From Cupriavidus necator A5-1 (GTDB lineage: Bacteria > Pseudomonadota > Gammaproteobacteria > Burkholderiales > Burkholderiaceae), in assembly GCF_000744095.1 (NCBI RefSeq), contig NZ_JQLI01000001.1:3844001-3908000 (forward strand): a DNA stretch of 64,000 nucleotides, in the 5' to 3' direction. Every line of letters starts with the position of its first letter. Within the stretch, counting starts at the first letter, position 1. The position numbers were made by a program, and so were the translations under genes. The notes beneath the pieces are model-generated. The model did no database searches. It was not told the DNA's origin and was given only the letters and a program-made list of their open reading frames with translations. Below, piece by piece: positions 53,212 through 61,265 of the stretch.

Positions 53212-54873
53212 CTAGATTCCTGCATCCCCCGCCAGCACGCTGCAGCGCCTTGCCGCATCCGCCAGCGAATCCGCGTAGTTCTCCTCCCCCAGCACCGCCA
53301 GCACGCCCGCGCGCGCCAGTTTCGGCCTGACGCGCCCGTTGGCTTCGGCCAGCACCACCGCCACCCCACGCTTGCGCAGCGTGCCGATCACCGCTTCCAG
53401 CGTCTGCATGCCGGTCATGTCCATAAAGGGCACGCGCCCCAGCCGGATCAGCAGCACGCGTGGATCGGTATGCGTCTGCACCAGCGCGCGCTCGCAGGTC
53501 TCCACTGCGCCAAAGAAGAACGGTCCCTCGATCGAGTAGACCATCACGCCCGGCGGCATGCGCATGGGCAGGCCGCCCTGGTCGCCACCGGCCGTGCCCA
53601 GTTCGCGCTCGATCTCCAGCGCATCCTGGTGCGCCACTTCCACCGAGGCCGACATGCGCCGCAGGAACTGCAGCATGGCGAGTATCACGCCGATATTGAC
53701 CGCCACCACCAGGTCGGTCAGCACGGTCAGCGTGACGGTGATCAGCAGGATCGCCACGTCGGCGCGCGGCGCACGGCGCACCATGCGCGCGAAGTGGCGC
53801 ACCTCGCTCATGTTGTACGCCACCACGAACAGGATCGCCGCGAGCGTGGCCAGCGGCACGCTCGCCGCCAGCGGCGCCAGGAACAGCAGCACCATCACCA
53901 GTGTCAGCGCATGGACCACGCCAGCCAGCGGGCCGTTGCCGCCGTTGCGCACATTGGTGGCCGTGCGCGCGATCGCGCCGGTGGCGGCAAACCCGCCAAA
54001 GAGCGGCGCCAGGATATTGGCGATGCCCTGGCCCACCAGCTCCTGGTTGGAATCGTGCCGCGTGCCGGCCATGCCGTCGGCCACCACCGCCGACAGCAGC
54101 GATTCGATCGCGCCCAGCATGGCGATGGTGAACGCGGGCCCGGCCAGCTCGATCACGCGCGCCAGCGTGACCTCCGGCAGGGTTGGCGCCGGCAGCCCGC
54201 GCGGCAGCCCGCCAAAGGCACTGCCGATGGTGGCCACGCCGTCGAAGCCGCACAGCGCCTGCACCGTGGTCGCCACCACCAGCGCCACCAGCGGGCCGGG
54301 GATGCGGTGCAGCCAGCGCACCCGCGGCGCGCCCACCACCACGAGCAGGCTGCCGAGCGCCAGCGCGGTGGTGGCCGGATGCCATTGCGGCAGGGCCTGC
54401 AGCAGGTGCCAGAATTTTTCGTGGAAATGCTCGAGGCCGAAGAAATCCCGCCACTGCCCGACGAAGATGATGACGCCGATGCCCGCGGTAAAGCCGACGA
54501 TCACCGGCGCCGGGATAAACCGGATCACACTGCCCAGCCGCGTCAGGCCCATCGCCAGCAGGATCAGCCCGGCCATCAGCGTGGCGATCTGCAGGCCGTC
54601 GATGCCGTAGCGCGCGGTGATCGCGGACAGACCCACGATGAAGGCGCCCGTGGGGCCTGCAATCTGCAGCCGGCTGCCGCCGAACAGGGACACCGCCAGC
54701 CCGGCGACGATGGCCGTGTACAGCCCCTGCTCCGGCTTGGCCCCGGAGGCAATCGCGAACGCCATCGCCAGCGGCAGCGCCACCACCCCGACGATCACGC
54801 CCGACACGAGGTTCGGCAGCCAGTTGCCGCGCCGGAACAGCCCGGCCAGCCATGCTTCGCGCAGCGCGATCAT
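53212..54873 (-). CDS. SulP-family anion transporter with STAS domain
   Basis: Inner-membrane transporter of 553 residues with 10-12 helices (for example VGVVALPLAMAFAIASG, the SulP signature region) and a C-terminal STAS domain (about 435-545, VMVYSIEGPFFFGAVE). The family moves sulfate, bicarbonate or other anions. ATG at 54873 with AAAGGGATC upstream gives the normal SulP start; a longer frame to 55032 crosses the promoter region. It is divergent from the stress-protein gene. Confidence 0.9.
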   Translation of the reverse strand: MIALREAWLAGLFRRGNWLPNLVSGVIVGVVALPLAMAFAIASGAKPEQGLYTAIVAGLAVSLFGGSRLQIAGPTGAFIVGLSAITARYGIDGLQIATLMAGLILLAMGLTRLGSVIRFIPAPVIVGFTAGIGVIIFVGQWRDFFGLEHFHEKFWHLLQALPQWHPATTALALGSLLVVVGAPRVRWLHRIPGPLVALVVATTVQALCGFDGVATIGSAFGGLPRGLPAPTLPEVTLARVIELAGPAFTIAMLGAIESLLSAVVADGMAGTRHDSNQELVGQGIANILAPLFGGFAATGAIARTATNVRNGGNGPLAGVVHALTLVMVLLFLAPLAASVPLATLAAILFVVAYNMSEVRHFARMVRRAPRADVAILLITVTLTVLTDLVVAVNIGVILAMLQFLRRMSASVEVAHQDALEIERELGTAGGDQGGLPMRMPPGVMVYSIEGPFFFGAVETCERALVQTHTDPRVLLIRLGRVPFMDMTGMQTLEAVIGTLRKRGVAVVLAEANGRVRPKLARAGVLAVLGEENYADSLADAARRCSVLAGDAGI

Positions 54874-54934
54874 GCGTAGATCCCTTTCAGTCGTGGGGTG
54901 GGCGTGAAGGAGTGCAGGTGCATCGGATGATAAC

Positions 54935-54956
54935 AGTATGTTAATACTCATAACAT
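54935..54956. promoter_or_regulatory. Nested inverted repeats in the sulP/usp divergent region
   Basis: AGTAT (54935-54939) and ATACT (54944-54948) form a hairpin around GTTA; overlapping it, ATGTTA (54938-54943) and TAACAT (54951-54956) form a second pair. This AT-rich spot stands out in GC-rich DNA and could be an operator for one or both divergent genes. Confidence 0.35.
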
Positions 54957-55148
54957 GCCCGCCCGGCACTTGCGGCTTGCGCCGCGGGGCGCAAGGACCT
55001 GGCATGAAGGCTTGCAAAAAGCGCGCCGGCACGCCCGCGTCACCCTGTCGTTATCACCGCCCAATTCCTATACTGGATGGGCTCGCCCGGCAGTCCGGGG
55101 GACGGGCCAGGCGGAGGCGGTAAATTTTTTCGCAATCGGAGGCCCACC

Positions 55149-55586
55149 ATGTTCAAGCACCTCCTTGTCCCGACCGACGGTTCGCCGCGCGCCGAAGCCA
55201 TGGCGGCCCGCGCCATGACGTTCGCCAGCCGCATCGGGGCCCGCGTGACCGGCCTGCATGTGATTCCCGAGTACCACATCCTGACCTACCGGCTGACCAG
55301 CCTGCAGGACACCAAGGACACCTTCGCCGCCGAAGCCGCGCGCCACGCGGACACCTTTCTCGCCGCGCTCAGCCGCGCCGCGGGACAGGCCGGCGTGCCC
55401 TGTGAAACCGTCACCGCCACCGACGACCATCCCTGGCAGGCCATCATCCAGTGCGCGGAGCAGCGCGGCTGCGACCTGATCGTGATGTCCTCGCACGGCC
55501 GGCGCGGGCTGCAGGCGCTGCTGATCGGCAGCGAGACGCAAAAGGTTCTGACACACAGCGCAATACCGGTGCTGGTATTCCGCTAG
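55149..55586 (+). CDS. Universal stress protein, UspA family
   Basis: Single-domain stress protein of 145 residues. The N-terminal LLVPTDGSP and the ATP-binding G-2x-G-9x-G(S) motif (GRRGLQALLIGS) are present, so it should bind ATP. ATG at 55149 follows CGGAGG. It precedes the peroxiredoxin gene by about 77 bp on the same strand, which suggests a shared stress role. Confidence 0.93.
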   Translation: MFKHLLVPTDGSPRAEAMAARAMTFASRIGARVTGLHVIPEYHILTYRLTSLQDTKDTFAAEAARHADTFLAALSRAAGQAGVPCETVTATDDHPWQAIIQCAEQRGCDLIVMSSHGRRGLQALLIGSETQKVLTHSAIPVLVFR

Positions 55587-55663
55587 GCGCCAAGGCAACA
55601 GCGAGCGTCGCCGGTCGGCGACGCGCTTTTCCACCCCAATGCCAACTTGCAAGGAGCGCAACC

Positions 55664-56320
55664 ATGGCGATTCGACTGGGCGAACAAGCCCCCGACTTCA
55701 CCGCCGACACCACCGAGGGAAAGATCAAGTTCCATGAGTGGATCGGCGACAGCTGGGCCATCCTGTTCTCGCATCCCAAGGACTTCACGCCGGTATGCAC
55801 CACCGAACTGGGCTATATGGCCGGGCTCAAGCCCGAGTTCGACAAGCGCAATACCAAGATCATCGGCCTGAGCGTCGACCCGGTCAGCGACCACCAGCGC
55901 TGGGCCAAGGACATCGAGGAAACGCAGGGCCATGCCGTCAACTACCCGATGATCGGCGACGCCGACCTGACCGTGGCCAAGCTCTACGACATGATCCACC
56001 CCGAGGCCAGCGGCAGCGGCCCGCGCACGGCGGTCGACAACGCGACCATCCGCTCGGTGTTCATCATCGGTCCGGACAAGAAGGTCAAGGCCATGCTGGT
56101 GTACCCGATGAGCGCCGGGCGCAATTTCGATGAAGTGCTGCGGCTGCTGGATTCGCTGCAGGTCAACGCCAAGCACACCGTGGCCACGCCGGTGAACTGG
56201 AAACCGGGCGAGGACGTCATCATTCCGACATCGGTTTCGGACGAAGATGCGAAGAAGAAATACCCGCAAGGCTTCAAGACCCTGAAGCCCTACCTGCGCA
56301 CGGTGGAACAGCCCAAGTAG
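55664..56320 (+). CDS. 1-Cys peroxiredoxin (Prx6-type)
   Basis: Antioxidant peroxidase of 218 residues. The peroxidatic cysteine is in FTPVCTTE, and the later Arg (NATIRSVFIIGP) fits the active site. The C-terminal extension (TPVNWKPGEDVIIP) is that of the Prx6 group rather than AhpC. ATG at 55664 has AAGGAG 8 bases upstream. No resolving Cys is evident. Confidence 0.94.
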   Translation: MAIRLGEQAPDFTADTTEGKIKFHEWIGDSWAILFSHPKDFTPVCTTELGYMAGLKPEFDKRNTKIIGLSVDPVSDHQRWAKDIEETQGHAVNYPMIGDADLTVAKLYDMIHPEASGSGPRTAVDNATIRSVFIIGPDKKVKAMLVYPMSAGRNFDEVLRLLDSLQVNAKHTVATPVNWKPGEDVIIPTSVSDEDAKKKYPQGFKTLKPYLRTVEQPK

Positions 56321-56724
56321 CGGGGGAGCAAGCGGGGAGCCAGGACAGGGAGAGGAGGCGAGCGACAGGGAGCGCAGCAAGAGCGTGCAGGTCACGCAAG
56401 CCGCAGGCAGGGGGTCCCGGCGCAGTACCGGCCGGGACCCCCTGACTTGTCCACAGGAACTATCCACAGGTTCGGTGGATATCCCCCCTCTTGACAACCG
56501 CAAAGGGCGCGCCGGCGCTGGAACGCACTGGAGTGCCCGTTTTATAGGCAGCCCGTATACGTACGGGAATGCTTGCGGCCGTCTGGATTTTGTGCCTGTT
56601 GCTGCCTGCCGTCTCGGCAGCAAAGGCAGCAATAAAAATGGCGGCACGATGGCCGCCGTTCGATGATTTTGTGACGATTCCAAGACAGGGCCGCAATGGC
56701 CCTCGGGAAACCGTCACCAAGTAC
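56321..56724. other. Region between peroxiredoxin and cheV, hairpin and DnaA-box-like pair
   Basis: No gene is credible. A 12-bp stem (GGGGGTCCCGGC 56410-56421, GCCGGGACCCCC 56431-56442) without T run lies 90 bp after the peroxiredoxin stop. TTGTCCACA (56447-56455) and CTATCCACA (56460-56468) each differ by one base from the DnaA box TTATCCACA. Significance is unknown. Confidence 0.5.
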
Positions 56725-57681
56725 TCAACGCGTCAGCACATCGCGGATGGTATCGGCCAGTTCCTTGGCAACGAACTTCGCCACATAGGCGTCCGCCCCC
56801 ACTTTGCGCACCTGCTCCTCGCTGGCCTCGCCCGATAGTGACGAGTGAATCACCACCGGCAACTGCTTCAGCCGGCTGTCCGCCTTGATCTTGCGCGTCA
56901 GCGTAAAGCCGTCCATCTCCGGCATTTCCAGGTCAGTCAGCACCAGCGCCACCTCGTCGTGCACCGACTTGCCATGGCTGGCGGCCTCGGCGGCAATCTT
57001 GTCGAGCAGGTCCCAGGCCTCCTTGCCGGACTTGGTCATCACCACCGGCGCGCCCAGCGCCTTCAGCCCCTGCTCGATCAGCCCGCGCGCCAGCGCCGAA
57101 TCGTCGGCGGCAATCACCCTGGCCCCGGGGCGCAGGTTCAGCTGCGGCCCGAGCGCGCCCGGGTCGACGTCCGGCTGGCGCGCCGGCAGCACGTCGCGCA
57201 GGATCTGCTCCACGTCCAGCACCTGCACCAGCCGCGCGTTGTCCGTGCCCGCATCCAGCTTGGCGATGCTGGTCACATGGCCGGTGCGCACGCTCGCCTC
57301 GGCCGAATGCACCTGGTTCCATTCCAGCCGCACGATTTCCTCGACCGCCTCCACCGCAAAGCCCTGCGTCGAGCGCGCGTACTCCGTCACCAGCAGGATG
57401 CCCAGCCCGCTGCGCGGCTTGCAGCCCACCAGCCTGGGCAGGTCGATCACCGGGATCACCTGGCCGCGGATATCGGACATGCCAAGGATCGACGGATCGG
57501 CACCGACCACCGTCGTCACCGGCGGCATCACCAGGATCTCGCGCACCTTGAACACGTTGATGCCGAACAGCTCCGACTGCCCGGTGTGCTCCGCGTCGCC
57601 GAGCCGGAACAGCAGCAGCTCGAACTGGTTGTTGTTGGTGAGGTTAGTCCGTTCGTCGATGTCCCTCATGGAACTGCTCAT
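56725..57681 (-). CDS. cheV: Chemotaxis coupling protein CheV
   Basis: Hybrid of 318 residues: an N-terminal CheW domain (FGINVFKVREILVMP, DIRGQVIPVIDLP) and a C-terminal receiver domain with Asp250 (LVLTDLEMPEMDG) and KF in VAKFVAKEL. It links chemoreceptors to CheA in a phosphorylation-dependent way. ATG at 57681 has GGGAG 7 bases upstream. No other chemotaxis gene is in the window. Confidence 0.94.
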   Translation of the reverse strand: MSSSMRDIDERTNLTNNNQFELLLFRLGDAEHTGQSELFGINVFKVREILVMPPVTTVVGADPSILGMSDIRGQVIPVIDLPRLVGCKPRSGLGILLVTEYARSTQGFAVEAVEEIVRLEWNQVHSAEASVRTGHVTSIAKLDAGTDNARLVQVLDVEQILRDVLPARQPDVDPGALGPQLNLRPGARVIAADDSALARGLIEQGLKALGAPVVMTKSGKEAWDLLDKIAAEAASHGKSVHDEVALVLTDLEMPEMDGFTLTRKIKADSRLKQLPVVIHSSLSGEASEEQVRKVGADAYVAKFVAKELADTIRDVLTR

Positions 57682-57839
57682 GCGTCGCTCCCGTGCCTGC
57701 GTTTGGATGGTGTTTGCCGCCGTCGTTGTCCTGTGCCTGCGGCCGCGGCGGATGGCGGGCGGCAGGGGTCATGACTGGATATCGGCCTGGGGAGCTGGTG
57801 GATTTAGCGCGAGACCCGGGACGTGGCGGCTTTATCTGC

Positions 57840-57886
57840 GCAAGCAACAACAAACAACGCCACGCTGGTGCGCAGCGTGGCGTTGT
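57840..57886 (-). terminator. Rho-independent terminator after the MoaD-like gene
   Basis: A 14-bp perfect stem (plus-strand 57854-57867 and 57873-57886, ACAACGCCACGCTG type) around GTGCG is followed on the minus strand by TTTGTTGTT. It lies about 35 bp after the MoaD-like gene stop and would end the Asp-box/MoaD transcript. Confidence 0.8.
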
Positions 57887-57922
57887 GGTTGAAACAGCAG
57901 TGAGACGCGATGCGGGGCGTGC

Positions 57923-58183
57923 TTATCCGCCGGCCAATGCCTGCAATATATGCACCTCGTCCGTCTCCTTCAGCGCCGCATCCAGCCGCATCAGCTGCGT
58001 ACGGTTCACGAACACGCGGATATACGGCCGCAGCTTGCCCTGCTCGTCGACGATGCGAAAGCGCATGCCCGGAAACTGCCGGTCAAGGTCTTCGAGCAGT
58101 TCGCCGATGCAGGCACCATGGGCTTCGACGTACTCCCGCTGCCCGGTGTAGGAGAAGAGCGGCGTCGCGATGCGGACCTGCAT
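57923..58183 (-). CDS. MoaD/ThiS-family small protein
   Basis: Beta-grasp protein of 86 residues ending in Gly-Gly (LQALAGG), the site that is adenylated and thiocarboxylated in sulfur carriers. The core VRIATPLFSYTG and IRVFVNRTQL fit the fold. ATG at 58183 has GGAG 8 bases upstream. It lies 29 bp after the Asp-box protein gene on the same strand, and no molybdopterin or thiamine genes are near, so it is not an ordinary MoaD. A ubiquitin-like tagging or carrier role is possible. Confidence 0.85.
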   Translation of the reverse strand: MQVRIATPLFSYTGQREYVEAHGACIGELLEDLDRQFPGMRFRIVDEQGKLRPYIRVFVNRTQLMRLDAALKETDEVHILQALAGG

Positions 58184-58212
58184 GGATGTTCTCCGGATCG
58201 ACTGTTGCGTCG

Positions 58213-59364
58213 TTACGCGGGCCGCGCCACGGTGACGGCGTAAACCTGCGGCAGATGGCTGGCGAGGCATTGCCATGAATCGCCCTCGTCGCCGCTGGCC
58301 CAGATCTCGCCGCCCGTGGTACCGAAGTACACGCCTACCGGCGCGTGGCCGTCGGCGGCCAGGGCCTGCCGCTTGACGGTAAACCAGCCCTGCTCCGGCG
58401 GCAGGCCGCGGTCCTGGCGCTGCCAGCTTTCGCCGCCGTCGCGCGTGACGTAGGCCGCCGGGCGGCCGCCGGGGCTGACGCGGGGCCAGACCTCGCTGCC
58501 GTCCATCGGGAAGACCCAGACGGTGCGGGCATCGCGCGGGTGGGCGACGATGGGGAAGCCGATGTCGCCGACCTCGGCCGGCATGGCTTCGCCGATGCGT
58601 TTCCATACGCCTTCGCTGCGGTTCATGCGGTAGATGCCGCAGTGGTTCTGCTGGTACAGGATGTCGGGCGCGGCGGGGTGTTGCAGCACGCAGTGCGGAT
58701 CCTGGCCGTACTCCGGGTTGGGATCGGGCAGGAAGGTGGCGAGGCTGCCGCGGTTCAGCGGCTGCCAGTCGGCGCCGCCGTCGGTGCTCTCGAACACGCC
58801 ACCGCTGGACATGCCGATATAGAGATGCCGCGCATCGCGCGGATCGACCAGCACGGAATGCATCTTGGGGCCGTCGGGCGTGCCGTCCTGCTCGCCGCCG
58901 GTCCATTCGCGCCGTTTCGGGTGGTCGTTGAAGCCGGACACCGGTTCCCAGGTCGCGCCGTGGTCGGTGCTGCGGAACAGGCCTTGCGGCGAGGTGCCGG
59001 CGTACCAGGTGCCGGGCTCGCTGGCGTGGCCGGGCGTAAGCCAGAACACGTGGTCGACGACGCGGCCGGTTTCGCCTTCCGGCACTTTGTCGAAGGCGGG
59101 AGGGCGCGTGGCTTCGGTCCAGTTGCGGCCGCCGTCGGTGGAGCGGAACACGGTCGGGCCAAGGTGGCCGGTGCGCGCGGCCATCAGCATGCGCGACGGT
59201 TCGCGCGGGTCCTGCACGATGTGGTGGATGGTGTGGCCGAGGAACGTCGGGCCCTGGATCTGCCAGTTGCGCCGCGCGGCGTCGCTGGTCAGGAACCAGG
59301 CGCCCTTGGTCGTGGCGACCAGCAACATCACGGGGCCGGTGTCGGGGGCAGTGGAAGTCGTCAT
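58213..59364 (-). CDS. Asp-box (BNR) repeat protein, sialidase-like
   Basis: Beta-propeller-like protein of 383 residues with at least five Asp-box motifs of the form S/T-x-D-x-G-x-x-W (STDGGRNW, STDHGATW, STDGGADW, TRDGGESW, SGDEGDSW). No signal peptide is evident, so it is probably cytosolic. Catalytic residues of a true sialidase are not evident. ATG at 59364 has AGGAG 7 bases upstream. It is paired with a MoaD-like gene downstream; such pairs recur in other bacteria, with unknown function. Confidence 0.85.
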   Translation of the reverse strand: MTTSTAPDTGPVMLLVATTKGAWFLTSDAARRNWQIQGPTFLGHTIHHIVQDPREPSRMLMAARTGHLGPTVFRSTDGGRNWTEATRPPAFDKVPEGETGRVVDHVFWLTPGHASEPGTWYAGTSPQGLFRSTDHGATWEPVSGFNDHPKRREWTGGEQDGTPDGPKMHSVLVDPRDARHLYIGMSSGGVFESTDGGADWQPLNRGSLATFLPDPNPEYGQDPHCVLQHPAAPDILYQQNHCGIYRMNRSEGVWKRIGEAMPAEVGDIGFPIVAHPRDARTVWVFPMDGSEVWPRVSPGGRPAAYVTRDGGESWQRQDRGLPPEQGWFTVKRQALAADGHAPVGVYFGTTGGEIWASGDEGDSWQCLASHLPQVYAVTVARPA

Positions 59365-59840
59365 CTTGGCTCCTGCAAGAAGGCCGTCGAATGATGCTTC
59401 CGAGTCTAGTACATGTAGACAGTGTTCACAATTGACGCTTGAGCCAATCTGCGCGAACGGCCGCAAGCTCCGGCGAATCGGCCGCGAAATAGCACGGAGT
59501 TAAAAGAGGATATCCGCAGGTTGGCTAGACATTGCCGCGTATGTATGGCATAAGCAATGTTCCTCCGACATCGCCGCCCCGACGCCCATGCTCCGCCCCG
59601 TTCGCTTCGCCGCACTGCACCGCCCGGCCCTGCCGGCGGCAGGCGTGCGCGCGGGCGCCGCACAGCGTCCGGGCGTTGCCATTGACCAGGCCGGTATCGG
59701 CCAGGTCCGCCGCGCCGTGCTTTTCCTGGCCGTGCGGGCAGCTCGGGGCACCACCCTCCAACCCTGAGCTTTCCCGCACGGCCCATGTCGCGGATGCCAT
59801 CCGGTATCCGCCCGAACATGCAGCCAGGAGAAAGCCAGTC
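59365..59840. other. Region upstream of the Asp-box gene, no supported gene
   Basis: The short palindrome GTCTAGTACATGTAGAC lies at about 59404-59420, in the expected promoter of the Asp-box gene. The remaining frames (for example an unsupported one on the plus strand at 59588-59767) lack ribosome sites and similarity. Confidence 0.35.
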
Positions 59841-59915
59841 ATGCCACCCCTCTACCGCCATACCGTTTGCGCCATGGTGGCGCTTGCCGCCCTCTACCTG
59901 ATCCTCAATCCCTGA
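59841..59915 (+). CDS. 24-residue membrane peptide upstream of an acetyltransferase
   Basis: Short frame encoding MPPLYRHTVC followed by a hydrophobic helix (AMVALAALYLILNP). ATG at 59841 has AGGAG 10 bases upstream. Its stop lies 10 bp before the GTG of the acetyltransferase gene, so it may be a leader peptide or a small membrane protein. A rare-frame coincidence is possible; support is only the ribosome site, the clean helix and the spacing. Confidence 0.4.
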   Translation: MPPLYRHTVCAMVALAALYLILNP

Positions 59916-59925
59916 GCCGGGTGGA

Positions 59926-60567
59926 GTGCCGCCATGCCCTGCGCCTGCCGGCGCAGGCCCTCATGCCGCACATGCCGCTCATGCCGCTCGCGCGCTCGAA
60001 CTGCGCATCGACGTAGACCTCGCGCCAGCTGACATCGAGCGCGAGCTCGGCGCCCTGCACGACCGCATCGGCCGGCCCGGCGACCGGCTTCACGCGATGC
60101 CGTCCTTGCCGGCGGGCGCGCCAGGCCTGCGCCTGCTCTACCGCGAGGCGGACGGCGAGTATTACGTGTATGTGGAAGACGTGATGCAGCGCCGGCTGGC
60201 GGGATATACCGTCTTCAACCGGCTGATCGAGGTCGGCCGCCGGGCCGATCCCTGGGTGCGCGCGCCGCATACGAAGTTTGCACCCGCTTACCAGCGCCGC
60301 GGCCTGGCCACGGCGCTGTACCGCTGGGCGCTGGATGGCGGGCTGTCCCTGCTGAGCGGCGCGCGGCAGTCCGCCGGCGCCAATGCGCTATGGCAGGCGC
60401 TGGGCAGCGACTATGCCGCCGGCTATGTGGACTTGCGCCACAAGACGCTGACGTGGCTTGGCGAGACAGTCAGCGCCGGGGTCCGGGATGGGCTGCACAC
60501 GCGGATGCTGCTGCTCGGGCAGGGCTGGACGCTGCAGGCGTTCATGGACCGCACCGGCATGTACTGA
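59926..60567 (+). CDS. GNAT-like N-acetyltransferase
   Basis: Protein of 213 residues. After a His/Ala-rich start, the acetyl-CoA-binding segment of the GNAT fold is seen (VRAPHTKFAPAYQRRGLATALYRWALD), preceded by a beta core (LRLLYREADGEYYVYVED). The substrate is unknown. The start is GTG at 59926; ATG in the first 20 codons is in another frame. It ends 17 bp before a convergent small gene. Confidence 0.7.
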   Translation: MPPCPAPAGAGPHAAHAAHAARALELRIDVDLAPADIERELGALHDRIGRPGDRLHAMPSLPAGAPGLRLLYREADGEYYVYVEDVMQRRLAGYTVFNRLIEVGRRADPWVRAPHTKFAPAYQRRGLATALYRWALDGGLSLLSGARQSAGANALWQALGSDYAAGYVDLRHKTLTWLGETVSAGVRDGLHTRMLLLGQGWTLQAFMDRTGMY

Positions 60568-60584
60568 CGGTGACAGGACAGCGT

Positions 60585-60788
60585 TCAGAGATGCGTGATG
60601 GGCGCGGCGTCGCGGGCATTGCCCAGGTACAGCGTCCAGCCGCGGGCGAACCAGTCGCGCACGCGCGCCGAGAGCGAGCGGCCGGAACCCATGCGGGCGT
60701 AGCAAGCGACGTCGCGGGACGGCTCGACCGCCTGCCGGGACTTGGACTGGGTGGGCTGGCGATAGCGCGTGTCGGCGAGTACTTGCAT
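60585..60788 (-). CDS. Hypothetical protein, 67 residues
   Basis: Not recognised. Basic protein (MQVLADTRYRQPTQSKSRQ...), with an amphipathic C-terminal segment (ARVRDWFARGWTLYLG). ATG at 60788 has AAAGGAA 8 bases upstream. It faces the acetyltransferase gene. Function unknown. Confidence 0.55.
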   Translation of the reverse strand: MQVLADTRYRQPTQSKSRQAVEPSRDVACYARMGSGRSLSARVRDWFARGWTLYLGNARDAAPITHL

Positions 60789-60859
60789 GGCGGTTTTCCT
60801 TTCCGGATGGGAGGGAGATAGGCGAGATAGGCAGACGCCTCATGCTGCACATAAAACCA

Positions 60860-61265
60860 TCGTGTGGTCGGCCAAATGAGGCGATTCAGGGTTATCCCTA
60901 GTATAGAGAAGTTACGCCCGAATCATCCGGGTCTGTCCCTATAGGCCCTATATCAGTCGCGTGATAACGCCAGGCCATCCCAAGCGCACTTGGGAGCGAT
61001 CTCCCGTCCTAAGAGGCTGATTGCTCACATTCGATATTTCCCCCTGCACATGCCGCGCATTTTCCGGCCGTTATGACGGAATCCACGCGGTCACCTAGCC
61101 TTCAGCCTTGCCCAGATCACGCCCGCACAGAAGGCACCGACAAGCCGGCACACCGATAAAAGAGGGTCGGCCAGGTTCCGGCCCGATACCCAGAACCAAG
61201 TGAGACAAAGCCTGACGACGGTCCGTACGACGGACGTTGCAGCGCCCGCAAGGAGACAGATCATC
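60860..61265 (+). promoter_or_regulatory. Long leader of the purine permease gene with alternative hairpins
   Basis: About 400 bp upstream of the permease start hold no gene. CCCAAG (60979-60984) pairs with CTTGGG (60989-60994), while GGGAG (60992-60996) can instead pair with CTCCC (61001-61005); the two hairpins share GGG and exclude each other. This is a pattern expected of a ligand- or protein-controlled leader. No riboswitch class was recognised. Confidence 0.4.

Noticed and set aside
56447-56468. Replication origin suggested by two DnaA-like boxes
   Set aside because: Only two imperfect boxes, no AT-rich unwinding element and no dnaA or dnaN nearby.
59588-59767. 59-residue frame on the plus strand
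   Set aside because: No ribosome site, no similarity, composition typical of random GC-rich DNA.
59525-59842. Minus-strand frame with LLAACS lipobox-like start and a fair ribosome site
   Set aside because: The N-region before the lipobox is too short, and the remainder lacks any protein-like pattern; it overlaps the start of another candidate.
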